A stretch of DNA of 64,000 nucleotides from Fimbriimonadia bacterium (GTDB lineage Bacteria > Armatimonadota > Fimbriimonadia > Fimbriimonadales > Fimbriimonadaceae). Where the stretch lies: assembly GCA_030427425.1 (NCBI GenBank), contig JAUICQ010000002.1, forward strand, positions 121,269 to 185,268. The letters are read 5' to 3'. The notes under the pieces were generated by a model. It was given only the letters and a program-made list of their open reading frames with translations. It was not told the DNA's origin and did not search any database. Below are positions 18,677 through 28,201 of the stretch, one piece after another. Made by a program: the position numbers and the translations under genes. Position 1 is the stretch's first letter. Each line of letters opens with the position of its first letter.

Positions 18677-19105
18677 CTAAATTCTATCGGAAACATAACG
18701 AATAAATCGTTTTTCACAATCAGCAAGAATCGCTTCCATCCTATTTCTACTCCAACCAAATAACTTCATAATACTACTCAGCCCTTTGGGATCGAATGAG
18801 CTAATTAACTCATCCCTAGCATAGACACCAGATCGAGGGTACAACCAGAGAAGTAACGCCCTCAAATAAAGTGGATTCCCAAAACGTTTTAAACAATAGT
18901 CTACAGATACAGCAGCATCAAATAATGATGGCATATCGCTCGGACTCCCACGCTTGCAACTACTAGCCGATAAATCGTCTACACCTGATGGCAGAGAGTC
19001 CCCTCCGTGTATCCTGTGCCATTTAACGGTCGCCCAAGCATTGACGTACTGAATAGCCTTCTCCATTCTATCTCTTCTATAAAGTTCTCTCTTACTCTTT
19101 TTCAT
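18677..19105 (-). CDS. Hypothetical protein with possible C-terminal helix-turn-helix
   Basis: The ATG at 19105 is preferred; AAGGAA (19114-19119) fits it better than the GTG at 19111. The 142-residue product is basic and helical. Its last 50 residues (LSSIMKLFGWSRNRMEAILADCEKRFIRYV) look like a helix-turn-helix followed by a recognition helix and a basic end. The family is not recognised. It precedes nothing on its strand apart from the hairpin. It may be a small DNA-binding regulator. Confidence 0.55.
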   Translation of the reverse strand: MKKSKRELYRRDRMEKAIQYVNAWATVKWHRIHGGDSLPSGVDDLSASSCKRGSPSDMPSLFDAAVSVDYCLKRFGNPLYLRALLLWLYPRSGVYARDELISSFDPKGLSSIMKLFGWSRNRMEAILADCEKRFIRYVSDRI

Positions 19106-19215
19106 AACCACGGTTCCTTCTCAAGGAATGATGAATATAAAAACGGTAAAAACTAAACTAAAGAGAAAATACCCAGGACGTCAAGCAAAATTGCAGTTAG
19201 ATTTATTTTAATTAT

Positions 19216-22068
19216 CTAAAATAAATCTAACTGTTTATCTGGATCTTTATCAGTACTGGTCTTCTTCTTGATTGAGGATTTAACAATATAAGATTCTTTA
19301 TTCTCGTTCTCTTTCAATACAACACTACTAGCATTGGGTTCAGCTACTCTTCCATCCTTGCCAGTACGTTTTTTATCAATTTTATAGTAATAATCGGAAG
19401 CATCCTGCTGAGATAAGCTATCAACAGCTAAATCATCCTGAACATCAGAGCATTGATTATCTTCTGCAAAAAAATCATTATCTCTATTTCTTGTATTGGC
19501 AGAACCAGATTCTAAACTTTTCAAGACATCTCCCGCTCTACAAATCACCGATTCAGGCACTCCTGCCATCTTTGCAACATGAATACCGTAGCTCTTATCA
19601 GCACCACCAGGCACTACCCTATGTGTCCAAACAATGTCACTACCATACTCTTCCACCATTACTCTATAATTCACAATAGATGGAAATTTATCTGCCAAGC
19701 TATTCAATTGATGATAGTGCGTAGCAAATAGAGTTTTGCATCCTCTATCAGCTAAAAATTCTAACATACTCCACGCTATAGCGAGCCCATCATAAGTACT
19801 AGTTCCTCTTCCTACCTCATCCATAATCAGTAGACTATCTGGCGTCGCATTCCTGAGAATATTCGCACACTCTAACATCTCCACCATAAAAGTACTCTGC
19901 CCTAGTGCAATCTCGTCCTTAGCACCTATACGGGTAAATATCCTGTCGCAAGGAGATAAACTACAGGACTCTGCTGGAACAAAACTCCCTATCTGAGCCA
20001 TCAAAACAATCAGTGCTACCTGACGCAGATACGTGCTCTTTCCACTCATATTAGGACCAGTTAACACCATTAACCTAGCACCATCTTTAGATAAAGACAT
20101 CAAACTATCTGTTTCCTTCTCAACACCTAAAGAAGAATCCTTTTCCATACACTCCGCATTATTATCTTCTAAATTTAAAGCACCGAATGTTAAATTATTA
20201 GGAACAAAATCTCCATAACCACACTCTGCCTCAACCACCGGATGCCTTCCCTGCACAATATCAAGAACACTACCATCCACAAATCTAGGCTTGCTGTAAT
20301 TCTTGCTTTCTGCAACCATAGCAAAGCTGAGTACTACATCGATAGTCGCCACTGCTTTAGCTGTAGCCATAAACTGCAAAACATACTCCTCTAACTGAAG
20401 ACAAATACGTTTGAAAATTTTATCTTCTAAAGCTACTATCCTCTCATGAGTACTTAAAACAGTAGACTCATATCCTTTTAAATCGGCTGTGATATACCGC
20501 TCAGCATTAGCCGTAGTCTGTTTACGAATATAATGAGAAGGAACCTTTGAAAGATGTGCTTTACTAACCTCGATATAATATCCAAAAACAGAATTATAAC
20601 CAACCTTAAGAGTTGGTATTCCTAACGACTGCCGTTCATTCTGCTCTAAACGAGCAATATAATCCTTGGCTTCCCGTACCTTATTCCTTAATTCATCTAA
20701 CTCTACATCAAAACCATCAGCTATCACCCCCCCATCTCGAGTGTGCATTGGCGGATCTTCCACTATCCCAGAAGATAATATATGTACAGGCTGAGTATAA
20801 TCGTAAAACTCCTTCTTCAGCTCCGTAAAATAACTACCCTGCAGACTAGAAACCAATGAGTAAAACTTAGGTAGTAACCGTAATGAATTTAACAAAGCAG
20901 CTAAATCTTTAGGATTAGCCAAACCCAATGAAACACGGGATACTAGACGCTCAATATCTCCCATAGAAGAAAGTTCTTCATACAAATCGCTCCTAATCCC
21001 TACAGCAGACTTAAGCTCTTCCACAGAATTTAGACGATCCTCAATAACCTTTTTTTCTAATAAGGGTTCGTGAATCCACCTTCTTAGCAACCTACCCCCC
21101 ATCGATGTTCTTGTTTTATCTAAAGTCTTTAATAACGTATAAGCTTTCGAACCATCCATCAAGTTCTCCGTAAGCTCTAAACTCTTCCTTGTAGATGTAT
21201 CTAACATCATAAATTTTTCAACAGAATAAACAAGAATTTTATTAACATGCTTTAAACTAAGACCTATACTACGCACATATTCCAATAACATTCCAGCAGC
21301 AGTAGTAAGAGCAGGCATATCAGTACAACCTAAACCTTTCAAAGAGTGCACTCCAAAAGAATGCTCTAATACACCCACACACTCATTTAAACTTAAAGCC
21401 CCTTTGACATTAACCGTTACCCCTAGCGCCTCATACAACTTCTCTTGAAGCACCTCCATACCCTCAGGAAGAACAATCTCCCTCGGGCTCAGTCTTAATA
21501 TCTCTCTGTAAACATCTGCATTAAAACTATCTCCATCCACACCAGAATTTAAACTATCTGGTGCTCCAGCATGCTTACTCTTCATATCACTCCTTCCACC
21601 AGCAAGCTGCGTTCCCATCATCTCACCAGTGCTAACATCAAGAGTTACTACACTAAAGACATCTTTAAACCTACCAACAGAACATATAAAGTTATTTCTA
21701 CTAGGAGACAGAAAGGAATCCTCTACTAGCGTTCCCGAAGTTAAAACCCGCGTTACACCACGCTTAACTAACCCTTTAGCCGACTTAGGGTCCTCGAGCT
21801 GTTCACAAACCCCTACCTTACACCCACACTCCACTAGCTTAGAAAAATACTTCTGGGAACTATGGTGCGGCATACCTGCCATAGGAATCCTTCCATTAGC
21901 ACCATCTTCCTTCCCTGTTAACGTTATCTCTAATAACTTCGCAGCCTCCTCAGCATCCTCTCCGTAAAATTCATAAAAATCACCTACACGCATCGCCATC
22001 AATACGCCTGGATACTCTTCCTTAATCTGAAAATACTGCTTTAATAATGGTGTTTTTGGAGCCTTCAT
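19216..22068 (-). CDS. mutS: DNA mismatch repair protein MutS
   Basis: MutS recognises mismatches and small loops. The 950-residue protein has the mismatch-reading F-Y-E motif (GDFYEFYGEDA, residues about 29-39), connector, lever and clamp domains, and the ABC-type ATPase domain. Walker A is TGPNMSGKST (about 665-674), followed by DEVGRGTSTYDG, then the TH-containing FATHYHQL. The last residues are KQLDLF, a textbook beta-clamp-binding motif (QLDLF). Compared with typical 850-residue MutS it carries acidic Ser/Asp-rich insertions, one in the connector region (about residues 155-185), one before Walker A and one near the C-terminus. The ATG at 22068 begins MKAPKTPLLKQYF, which matches family starts. 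No mutL is adjacent. Confidence 0.97.
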   Translation of the reverse strand: MKAPKTPLLKQYFQIKEEYPGVLMAMRVGDFYEFYGEDAEEAAKLLEITLTGKEDGANGRIPMAGMPHHSSQKYFSKLVECGCKVGVCEQLEDPKSAKGLVKRGVTRVLTSGTLVEDSFLSPSRNNFICSVGRFKDVFSVVTLDVSTGEMMGTQLAGGRSDMKSKHAGAPDSLNSGVDGDSFNADVYREILRLSPREIVLPEGMEVLQEKLYEALGVTVNVKGALSLNECVGVLEHSFGVHSLKGLGCTDMPALTTAAGMLLEYVRSIGLSLKHVNKILVYSVEKFMMLDTSTRKSLELTENLMDGSKAYTLLKTLDKTRTSMGGRLLRRWIHEPLLEKKVIEDRLNSVEELKSAVGIRSDLYEELSSMGDIERLVSRVSLGLANPKDLAALLNSLRLLPKFYSLVSSLQGSYFTELKKEFYDYTQPVHILSSGIVEDPPMHTRDGGVIADGFDVELDELRNKVREAKDYIARLEQNERQSLGIPTLKVGYNSVFGYYIEVSKAHLSKVPSHYIRKQTTANAERYITADLKGYESTVLSTHERIVALEDKIFKRICLQLEEYVLQFMATAKAVATIDVVLSFAMVAESKNYSKPRFVDGSVLDIVQGRHPVVEAECGYGDFVPNNLTFGALNLEDNNAECMEKDSSLGVEKETDSLMSLSKDGARLMVLTGPNMSGKSTYLRQVALIVLMAQIGSFVPAESCSLSPCDRIFTRIGAKDEIALGQSTFMVEMLECANILRNATPDSLLIMDEVGRGTSTYDGLAIAWSMLEFLADRGCKTLFATHYHQLNSLADKFPSIVNYRVMVEEYGSDIVWTHRVVPGGADKSYGIHVAKMAGVPESVICRAGDVLKSLESGSANTRNRDNDFFAEDNQCSDVQDDLAVDSLSQQDASDYYYKIDKKRTGKDGRVAEPNASSVVLKENENKESYIVKSSIKKKTSTDKDPDKQLDLF

Positions 22069-22217
22069 ACAACCTGTCCTTACTAATTCAATTATATATT
22101 ATTACAAAACCCTTTCGCTTTTATAAAAATTATTTTTCGATACTAATTTATAACAGTTATTGAAAAATAGTACTTTTGCGAATAACAAGAGCCTCTCACT
22201 TAACCAATTACTGTAAT

Positions 22218-23321
22218 ATGAGAAGATCTTTGAAAAATTTATCAATATTAGCCACTACCATTTTATTTACAGGAATCTTACACAAAACAGAAGCATTCGA
22301 TATTGCAGATTTTGGTAAAGGAGTTTTTGAAATGGGTAAAGATACTTACGAACAACATAAAGATCTCTTTAGAGACCAGGACATCTACCACTTTGAACTA
22401 ACCCAGGACAGCTGGAATAAGATAAACAACACTGATATTTCCGAAAAAATTTCTGGAAAGAACGTATTACTCTTCGTACATGAATATGCTAGCACACCAG
22501 ATTCAGTGTTAAACCTAGCCAAAGAATTAGAAAAAGAAGTCATGAATGTTGAAGGCGAGAAAAAGTTCGATGTCGTTACTTGTTTCAACTATATGCTAGC
22601 TGAACTAGACGATTCCGGTAGCGATTTTGCTAAAACTCTCAACAACTACTACTCCTCAGCAAATAGCATTACCGTGGTAGCTATGGGTGCTGGTGGACTC
22701 GTTGCCAGATACGCTATCGAAAAGAAAAATGCTGGAGAAAAAGTTAAAAACCTAGTCACCATTTTCACACCACATAAAGGCATACAGAGTCAGGAAGCAG
22801 TAGATTACTTCCAGAATGGTGCTATGCGTAACGATATCCAAAGATTTAAATTCACCCCCATCGTTTTAACCGCTATTACTGCCGCACTAACACCAAACAT
22901 CGCAGAGATCGCAGGATTCCTCAATACAGGTTCAAAAGAGATTAAAGTGGGCTGGAGCGATGTCTATTTTGATAAATATAAAGATAAGCCATCCGAATTT
23001 CTACAAAAACTAAACGAAGGCGATTCACCATACAAAGATACCATTAACTACATTGCCCTATACGGAACTGTTAGCAAAGATATGCCAAACAGCAATATGT
23101 TCAATACTTATCAGTTTAACTTTAATTTTGGAATGAACAACCAAGTGAAAACTGATGGCCTTGTAAACTCTAACAGCGCTAGCGGAAGTGGTATTCTCGA
23201 CAATAAAAGTAGTCACTATACCGCAATGAGTGTAGAAAGCAACCACATCATGAGTAATCCTGGAGCAGTATCTAAAGTTGTAGCCGTCATTGCCGACCAA
23301 TTAGAAATGCTAGAAAACTAA
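22218..23321 (+). CDS. Exported alpha/beta-hydrolase (lipase-like) protein lacking the nucleophile serine
   Basis: The ATG at 22218 begins a signal peptide (MRRSLKNLSILATTILF, cleavage near TEAFD). A TTG further upstream (22176) would hide it. The 367-residue product has an alpha/beta-hydrolase core: strand LLFVHEYAS, then the nucleophile-elbow region VVAMGAGGLVARYAI, and a late histidine (H343 in SNHIMSNPGAV). In lipases the elbow reads GHSMGGLVARY; here the serine position is G157, so classical esterase activity is not expected. The protein may be a binding or structural relative, or use another mechanism. It lies upstream of a NodB-type deacetylase lipoprotein with 168 bases between. Confidence 0.75.
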   Translation: MRRSLKNLSILATTILFTGILHKTEAFDIADFGKGVFEMGKDTYEQHKDLFRDQDIYHFELTQDSWNKINNTDISEKISGKNVLLFVHEYASTPDSVLNLAKELEKEVMNVEGEKKFDVVTCFNYMLAELDDSGSDFAKTLNNYYSSANSITVVAMGAGGLVARYAIEKKNAGEKVKNLVTIFTPHKGIQSQEAVDYFQNGAMRNDIQRFKFTPIVLTAITAALTPNIAEIAGFLNTGSKEIKVGWSDVYFDKYKDKPSEFLQKLNEGDSPYKDTINYIALYGTVSKDMPNSNMFNTYQFNFNFGMNNQVKTDGLVNSNSASGSGILDNKSSHYTAMSVESNHIMSNPGAVSKVVAVIADQLEMLEN

Positions 23322-23489
23322 GCAGCATTTAATAAACATGATGAGATCTTAAGAATTTACTATTGATACAACCCTTAAGGTCTCTCTCATAATCAGTACA
23401 ACTATCTCCCCATAAATAATACAAAAACACACTAATCAGCTCTTTTTTCAAACTTTATCATCCTCTTCTTTCAGGTAAAATCCTGCTAG

Positions 23490-24455
23490 ATGAAAATACA
23501 GAAAAGCATAATACCAATCATCCTTCTATCCTTAAACTCTACAGGTGGCTGCCATAAAATAAAGGATTTTACTGCATCCCTCTCAGGTAGTGAAAAAAAA
23601 GAAGATTCTTCCACAACCAGTACCAGCAACGAGAAAATTGAAACAGAGGTAAAAAAAGAACTCCCTAGAGTTACTAACCGCTTGGCTAATGAATACGGTG
23701 ACATTTTTGTAGCTGAATATCACAGAATTACACCAGAAGAAGGACTCTATGCAAGAAGCGTAGCCAACTTCAAAAAAGATCTCAAAAAAATGTACGACCT
23801 AGGATTCAGGCCCGTAACCGCTTGTGAATACCTGGACAATAAAATGGATATCCCTCCAGGATCGTCCCCCATTATCCTTACTTTTGACGATTCATCCATC
23901 TCACAATTCAAACTCCTCCCTGACGGAAAAATCGACCCCGATTGTGCCGTTGGTGTCATGGATGAATTCGCTAAAACACATCCCGATTTTCCTGTTAAAG
24001 CTGTCTTCTACATACTTCCATCACAAGCATTTGGGCAGAAAGGATTCCTGAAGCAAAAACTAAAAATGCTTAAAGATTGGGGATGCGAAATCGGCTCCCA
24101 CACCATCAGTCATAAAAGCCTCAAAAACATGACCGACGACCAAGTAAAAAAAGAACTCGCCGATTCCGTTGAATGGATCAGATCACTAGGTTTCAACCCT
24201 AGAACCATGGCCGTACCCTATGGAGTAATGCCAAAAAACAGAAAACTCTTGCAGAAGTTCACCTACAATAACAAAGAGTACGGATTCGAAGCTAATTTCA
24301 GATCTCAAGGCAGAACAGGCAGACCTCCTAAAGCTGATAAACCCGATAATCCACTGAACTTCCCACGCCTTATCGCTGACGACAAACCATTAGGACTTAC
24401 ACACTACCTAAATCAAGTAGAAAAAGGAACCATCGCTCCTTATGTTATGCCATAG
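23490..24455 (+). CDS. Polysaccharide deacetylase (NodB domain) lipoprotein
   Basis: The 321-residue protein has a lipoprotein signal ending STGGC (Cys21), a Ser/Thr/Glu-rich linker and a NodB/CE4 domain. Motif 1 is LTFDD, giving the catalytic base and metal-binding Asp. Motif 2 is GSHTISHKSL with the two metal-binding histidines. VPYGVMPKN corresponds to motif 3. CE4 enzymes remove acetyl groups from peptidoglycan or other polysaccharides. As a lipoprotein it would act at the cell envelope, perhaps on peptidoglycan. No clear Shine-Dalgarno sequence precedes the ATG. tRNA-Pro follows 30 bases downstream on the same strand. Confidence 0.87.
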   Translation: MKIQKSIIPIILLSLNSTGGCHKIKDFTASLSGSEKKEDSSTTSTSNEKIETEVKKELPRVTNRLANEYGDIFVAEYHRITPEEGLYARSVANFKKDLKKMYDLGFRPVTACEYLDNKMDIPPGSSPIILTFDDSSISQFKLLPDGKIDPDCAVGVMDEFAKTHPDFPVKAVFYILPSQAFGQKGFLKQKLKMLKDWGCEIGSHTISHKSLKNMTDDQVKKELADSVEWIRSLGFNPRTMAVPYGVMPKNRKLLQKFTYNNKEYGFEANFRSQGRTGRPPKADKPDNPLNFPRLIADDKPLGLTHYLNQVEKGTIAPYVMP

Positions 24456-24485
24456 TAAAATTACTAGTATAATACTACTAGATCT

Positions 24486-24562
24486 CGGGATATAGCTCAG
24501 CTTGGTAGAGCGCTCCTTTCGGGAGGGAGAGGTCGGCAGTTCGAATCTGCCTATTCCGACCA
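24486..24562 (+). tRNA. tRNA-Pro (CGG anticodon)
   Basis: A full cloverleaf can be drawn. The acceptor CGGGATA pairs with TATTCCG (one G-T pair). The D stem is GCTC/GAGC, and the anticodon stem CTCCT/GGGAG holds the loop TTCGGGA with anticodon CGG. The T arm is GGCAG-TTCGAAT-CTGCC. A73 and an encoded CCA end it at 24562. It reads CCG proline codons. Confidence 0.93.
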
Positions 24563-24577
24563 TCTTCCACCCACCAA

Positions 24578-26389
24578 CTAAATCTTCTTCAATCCAATCT
24601 CAGCCCACTGCATGGCATCAATACTGCTTGGAGCAGACATCAATGGATCGGTTCCACCCGCAATTTTAGGGAACGGAATCACCTCTTTAATGCTACTATC
24701 ATCCGTTAAGAACATCAGCAGCCTATCAATACCAGGAGCAAATCCACCATGTGGAGGAGCTCCATACCGGAAAGCTTCAATCATATGACCAAATCGCTCC
24801 TTCTGTACATCCTCACTAATCCCTAGCAAACTAAATACCCTCTGCTGCACTTCAGGATTATAAATCCGCATAGAACCAGATGCCCACTCTACACCATTAC
24901 AGACAATATCATAACAATCGGCTCTTACAGCAGCAGGATCGCTCTCTAGCTTATCCAGATCCTCAACCCTTGGCATCGTAAACGGATGATGTGTTGAATC
25001 CCATCTGCTCTCATCTGCATTCCATTCTACCAATGGGAAGTTTAAAACCCAACAGAACTTCAATTCTGTTTTATCTATTAATCCGGCTCTCTCTCCAATT
25101 AAATTTCTCAATCTGGAAAGAACATTGTGAACCACAGATCTGTCATCAGCTATAAAACAGATGAGATCCCCCTTTTCCATTCCACTAACGGATATCAGTT
25201 CTTCTAACTCTGCTTCCGAGAAAAACTTCACAATAGGCGATCGTAAACCAAGACCATTCTTACTTGTATACGCAAATTCAGCACCATCAGGTCCAGCCGC
25301 AATCCATGCCAACCCTTTTGCCCCAAACTCTTTGCAAAACTCTTCCAATGCACCAATCTCTTTCTTAGATAAACTGGCTCCTCCTGGATAGCGGATTCCT
25401 TTTACTATTCCCCCACTCTCAACACAGTTTTTAAAGACCCCAAACCCGGAATTGGATACCGATTCCGAAACATCAAATAGCTTCAGTGAAAAACGTAGAT
25501 CTGGCTTATCACTTCCATAATCACGTATAGCTTCATCATAAGTAAGACGAACAAAGGGGTCAACCTTTTTCTTCTCTAATTTAAACTCATCTATTACCTT
25601 GTTAACCACGTCTAACGTCATCTCTTCAGCAATCTGGAGAATATCCTCCTGATTCACAAACGACATCTCAACATCAAGCTGAGTAAACTCCGGCTGCCTA
25701 TCACTTCGCTGCGATTCATCACGGAAACATTTTGCTATCTGATAGTAGCGCTCCATGCCTGCCACCATCAACAACTGTTTATACTGCTGAGGACTCTGCG
25801 GTAAGGCGTAAAACAGACCAGGTTCAAGTCTGTAAGGCACTAAGTAATCCCTAGCTCCTTCTGGGGTAGATTTCGTAATAATCGGGGTTTCTATCTCTAA
25901 AAATCCTCTATTATCAAAAAAACTTCTCATATTTTTCAGAACACTAGCACGAATCGCTAATTTATTCCTACACACCGGCCTACGTAAATCTAGATAACGA
26001 TATTTAAAACGAATTTCTTCATTTACCCGGCTCATCTCTTTCTCATCACTTATAGGAAATGGTAGAGGCTGACTGCTAGAGATCAACTGATAACTACTCG
26101 CTACAACTTCAATTTCACCGGTCGGAATTTTTAAGTTCTTATTCGCATCATCCCGTTCTACAACTTTACCAGTAATGCTTAAACAACTCTCTGTCTTAAT
26201 CTCCTGTAGATTATCAAATTTTTCCGGATTCAACACCACTTGAACAATACCAGATGCATCTCTAAAATCTACAAAACAGAGTCCACCTAGGTCCCGTACC
26301 TTATGGGCCCAACCATTTAAAACTACTTCCTTTCCTAATGTTAACTTGCTAATTGAACCAGCATAAGTATCTCTTTTAGTATAATTCAT
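24578..26389 (-). CDS. aspS: Aspartyl-tRNA synthetase
   Basis: AspRS charges tRNA-Asp. The 603-residue protein is the long bacterial type with an N-terminal OB fold (VVLNGWAHKVRDLGGLCFVDFRD), class II motif 2 (FRDESQRSDRQPEFTQLDVEMSF) and motif 3 (GFAPGIDRLLM). The GAD insertion domain lies in the middle (about 290-420). The lineage cannot be judged for tRNA-Asn misacylation because no gatCAB gene is in view. It converges with tRNA-Pro, with only 15 bases between their ends. Confidence 0.96.
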   Translation of the reverse strand: MNYTKRDTYAGSISKLTLGKEVVLNGWAHKVRDLGGLCFVDFRDASGIVQVVLNPEKFDNLQEIKTESCLSITGKVVERDDANKNLKIPTGEIEVVASSYQLISSSQPLPFPISDEKEMSRVNEEIRFKYRYLDLRRPVCRNKLAIRASVLKNMRSFFDNRGFLEIETPIITKSTPEGARDYLVPYRLEPGLFYALPQSPQQYKQLLMVAGMERYYQIAKCFRDESQRSDRQPEFTQLDVEMSFVNQEDILQIAEEMTLDVVNKVIDEFKLEKKKVDPFVRLTYDEAIRDYGSDKPDLRFSLKLFDVSESVSNSGFGVFKNCVESGGIVKGIRYPGGASLSKKEIGALEEFCKEFGAKGLAWIAAGPDGAEFAYTSKNGLGLRSPIVKFFSEAELEELISVSGMEKGDLICFIADDRSVVHNVLSRLRNLIGERAGLIDKTELKFCWVLNFPLVEWNADESRWDSTHHPFTMPRVEDLDKLESDPAAVRADCYDIVCNGVEWASGSMRIYNPEVQQRVFSLLGISEDVQKERFGHMIEAFRYGAPPHGGFAPGIDRLLMFLTDDSSIKEVIPFPKIAGGTDPLMSAPSSIDAMQWAEIGLKKI

Positions 26390-26706
26390 TATCTTAATCT
26401 TACCTTTTTAGCCAAGTATTTCTATTTAACAGTACCCTCTTCTTGATATGAAACTATTACTATCCTGTTTATTAGCCCACCATATATCCCAGCACAAAAC
26501 TATCACAGACTCCTAACATCGAAAGTAACTTCTACAGCTATATTTATAAGCAGCAAATTATAAACCTGGTACATTTAAATACTGGTAAAAAAACCGTATT
26601 TAGTCAATCCTGGTAATTGTAACAATGATATTATTATCGCGAACTGCTGATATTAATCTCAGAAGAAGATATGGATTGCTTCTTTTTTTAATATCACGGA
26701 GGAAAA
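26390..26706 (+). promoter_or_regulatory. Flagellin upstream region with a long 5'-UTR hairpin
   Basis: This 317-base divergent gap separates aspS and the flagellin gene. Near the flagellin start, GATATTAA (26649-26656) pairs exactly with TTAATATC (26688-26695), and inside it AGAAG (26661-26665) pairs with CTTCT (26679-26683). The hairpin ends two bases before the Shine-Dalgarno GGAGG (26698-26702). It also encloses a six-codon open frame (ATG at 26671, MDCFFF, stop). This may stabilise the abundant flagellin mRNA or control its translation. No sigma-28 or sigma-54 promoter match was found. Confidence 0.55.
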
Positions 26707-28149
26707 ATGGCTTTTAGAATTAAAACTGCTCCCATAACACAAGGAGCTCTAACAAAAGTATTCAATGCAAGTACTGCAATGGGAACATCCATTGCCAGAT
26801 TAGGTAGTGGTCTTAAGGTAGGTAATGCTGCCGACGATCCAGCAGCCTATATCGGTGCATCAAGAATGAGAGATAATGCACACAGTTTAGAGATGATTCT
26901 CAGAACAACACAAGAAAATCAGAACTACATGAAAACTGCTGAAGGTGCATTAGACGAGGTAAGTAGACTGCTTAGAGAAGCTCGTTCATTAGCTCTTAAC
27001 TCAATGAACCAACCAACACTAACTCAGGCTCAGCAAGATGCTAACAATCAGCAACTTCAGAATATCTCAAGTAGCATCACAAGAATTGCTAATAATACAA
27101 GATATGGTACAAAAAGAATCCTAGACGGTTCTACTGGTATTTTTGCCTTATCAACAGCACTACTATCAGTTGAAAGCATGGCATTCACTGGTTCATTTGG
27201 TGGATACGCACTATCTACAACAGCTACTATATCATTTACAGTTACAACTGCGGCTTCTGTTGCATCTGTTGGCGCTGGTCAGGCATATGGTATTTTAAGT
27301 GTTGTAGGTGCAGGTTCATTCTCTATTAATGGTGTTGTATTTAATACCACAGGTAGCACTACCGGTGAAGAACTCTACTCAATGGTTAATGCTGCTAGTG
27401 ATCTCACTGGTGTATACGTAGTATATTGTGCAGGAGCTGGTGCTCAAGCATCTCTAATTGCAACTGAATGGGGTAGTTCCGGTAGAATTGATGTTGTAGA
27501 CCCTAATACTATCCTTATCTCTACAACAGCGTCTAGTACTGCAGGTACAGATGGTGTAGCAGCAGTATCTATTAACTACAATGCAAGCGGCGATTATGCC
27601 AATGTTACATTCAATCGTGGAACAGGTAAAACATTTAGGGATGCTGATGGTAACACCATTGAATTAACACCTAACCAAGCAGTAAGTACAACAACATTCA
27701 ACCCAGGTCAGGTACGTGTACCTGTTGGCGGACCAACTAGATTCCAGGTAGGTATAGATAATACTTCTCAGGATAAAGTAGGTATTAGTTTAGACAACAT
27801 TCAAGCTAGCAACTTAGGAAGAACTGGTGGTAACAGCTTATCTGATGTAGACTTAATCAGCTCTGAAAATTCAGCAGAGGCATTAGTTGTTATTGATAAA
27901 GCTATCGATGAAATTGCATCTTTTAGAGGCAGAATTGGTAACTTCCAGAAGAACGTACTAGACTCCAACATGAGAGCACTTACAATAGGTAAAGAAAACT
28001 TATTAGCAAGTATCAGTGCGATAGCAGATACAGACATGGCTGCTGAAGCTGCAGAGTTTGCACAGAAACAGATTCTATCTGAAAGTGCAGTAGCAGTTCT
28101 AGGAAACGCTATGACATTATCACAATCAGCATTATCTTTAATAAGATAA
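26707..28149 (+). CDS. fliC: Flagellin
   Basis: The 480-residue protein has conserved flagellin ends and a variable centre. The N-terminal D0/D1 region (about 1-140) includes SIARLGSGLKVGNAADDPAAYIGASRMRD and RSLALNSMNQ. The C-terminal D1/D0 region (about 385-480) includes AIDEIASFRGRIGNFQKNVLDSN and ends SESAVAVLGNAMTLSQSALSLIR. The central part is Ala/Thr/Ser/Gly-rich and surface-exposed in the filament. An ideal GGAGG lies five bases before the ATG, and a strong terminator follows, as expected for a highly expressed single gene. It is exported by the flagellar type III system, with FliS (13230) as its likely chaperone. Each quoted block should be read against the family, not as proof of filament type. 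Confidence 0.95.
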   Translation: MAFRIKTAPITQGALTKVFNASTAMGTSIARLGSGLKVGNAADDPAAYIGASRMRDNAHSLEMILRTTQENQNYMKTAEGALDEVSRLLREARSLALNSMNQPTLTQAQQDANNQQLQNISSSITRIANNTRYGTKRILDGSTGIFALSTALLSVESMAFTGSFGGYALSTTATISFTVTTAASVASVGAGQAYGILSVVGAGSFSINGVVFNTTGSTTGEELYSMVNAASDLTGVYVVYCAGAGAQASLIATEWGSSGRIDVVDPNTILISTTASSTAGTDGVAAVSINYNASGDYANVTFNRGTGKTFRDADGNTIELTPNQAVSTTTFNPGQVRVPVGGPTRFQVGIDNTSQDKVGISLDNIQASNLGRTGGNSLSDVDLISSENSAEALVVIDKAIDEIASFRGRIGNFQKNVLDSNMRALTIGKENLLASISAIADTDMAAEAAEFAQKQILSESAVAVLGNAMTLSQSALSLIR

Positions 28150-28170
28150 TACCTATCAATAAATTAAATA

Positions 28171-28199
28171 AAAAAAGTGCATTCCCATGCACTTTTTTT
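28171..28199 (+). terminator. Flagellin terminator
   Basis: An A-run flanked stem GTGCAT/ATGCAC with a four-base TCCC loop is followed by seven Ts. With the A/T tracts the stem extends to 12 bp. It is the clearest intrinsic terminator in the window and may also serve the convergent gene that ends at 28202. Confidence 0.92.
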
Positions 28200-28201
28200 A
28201 T

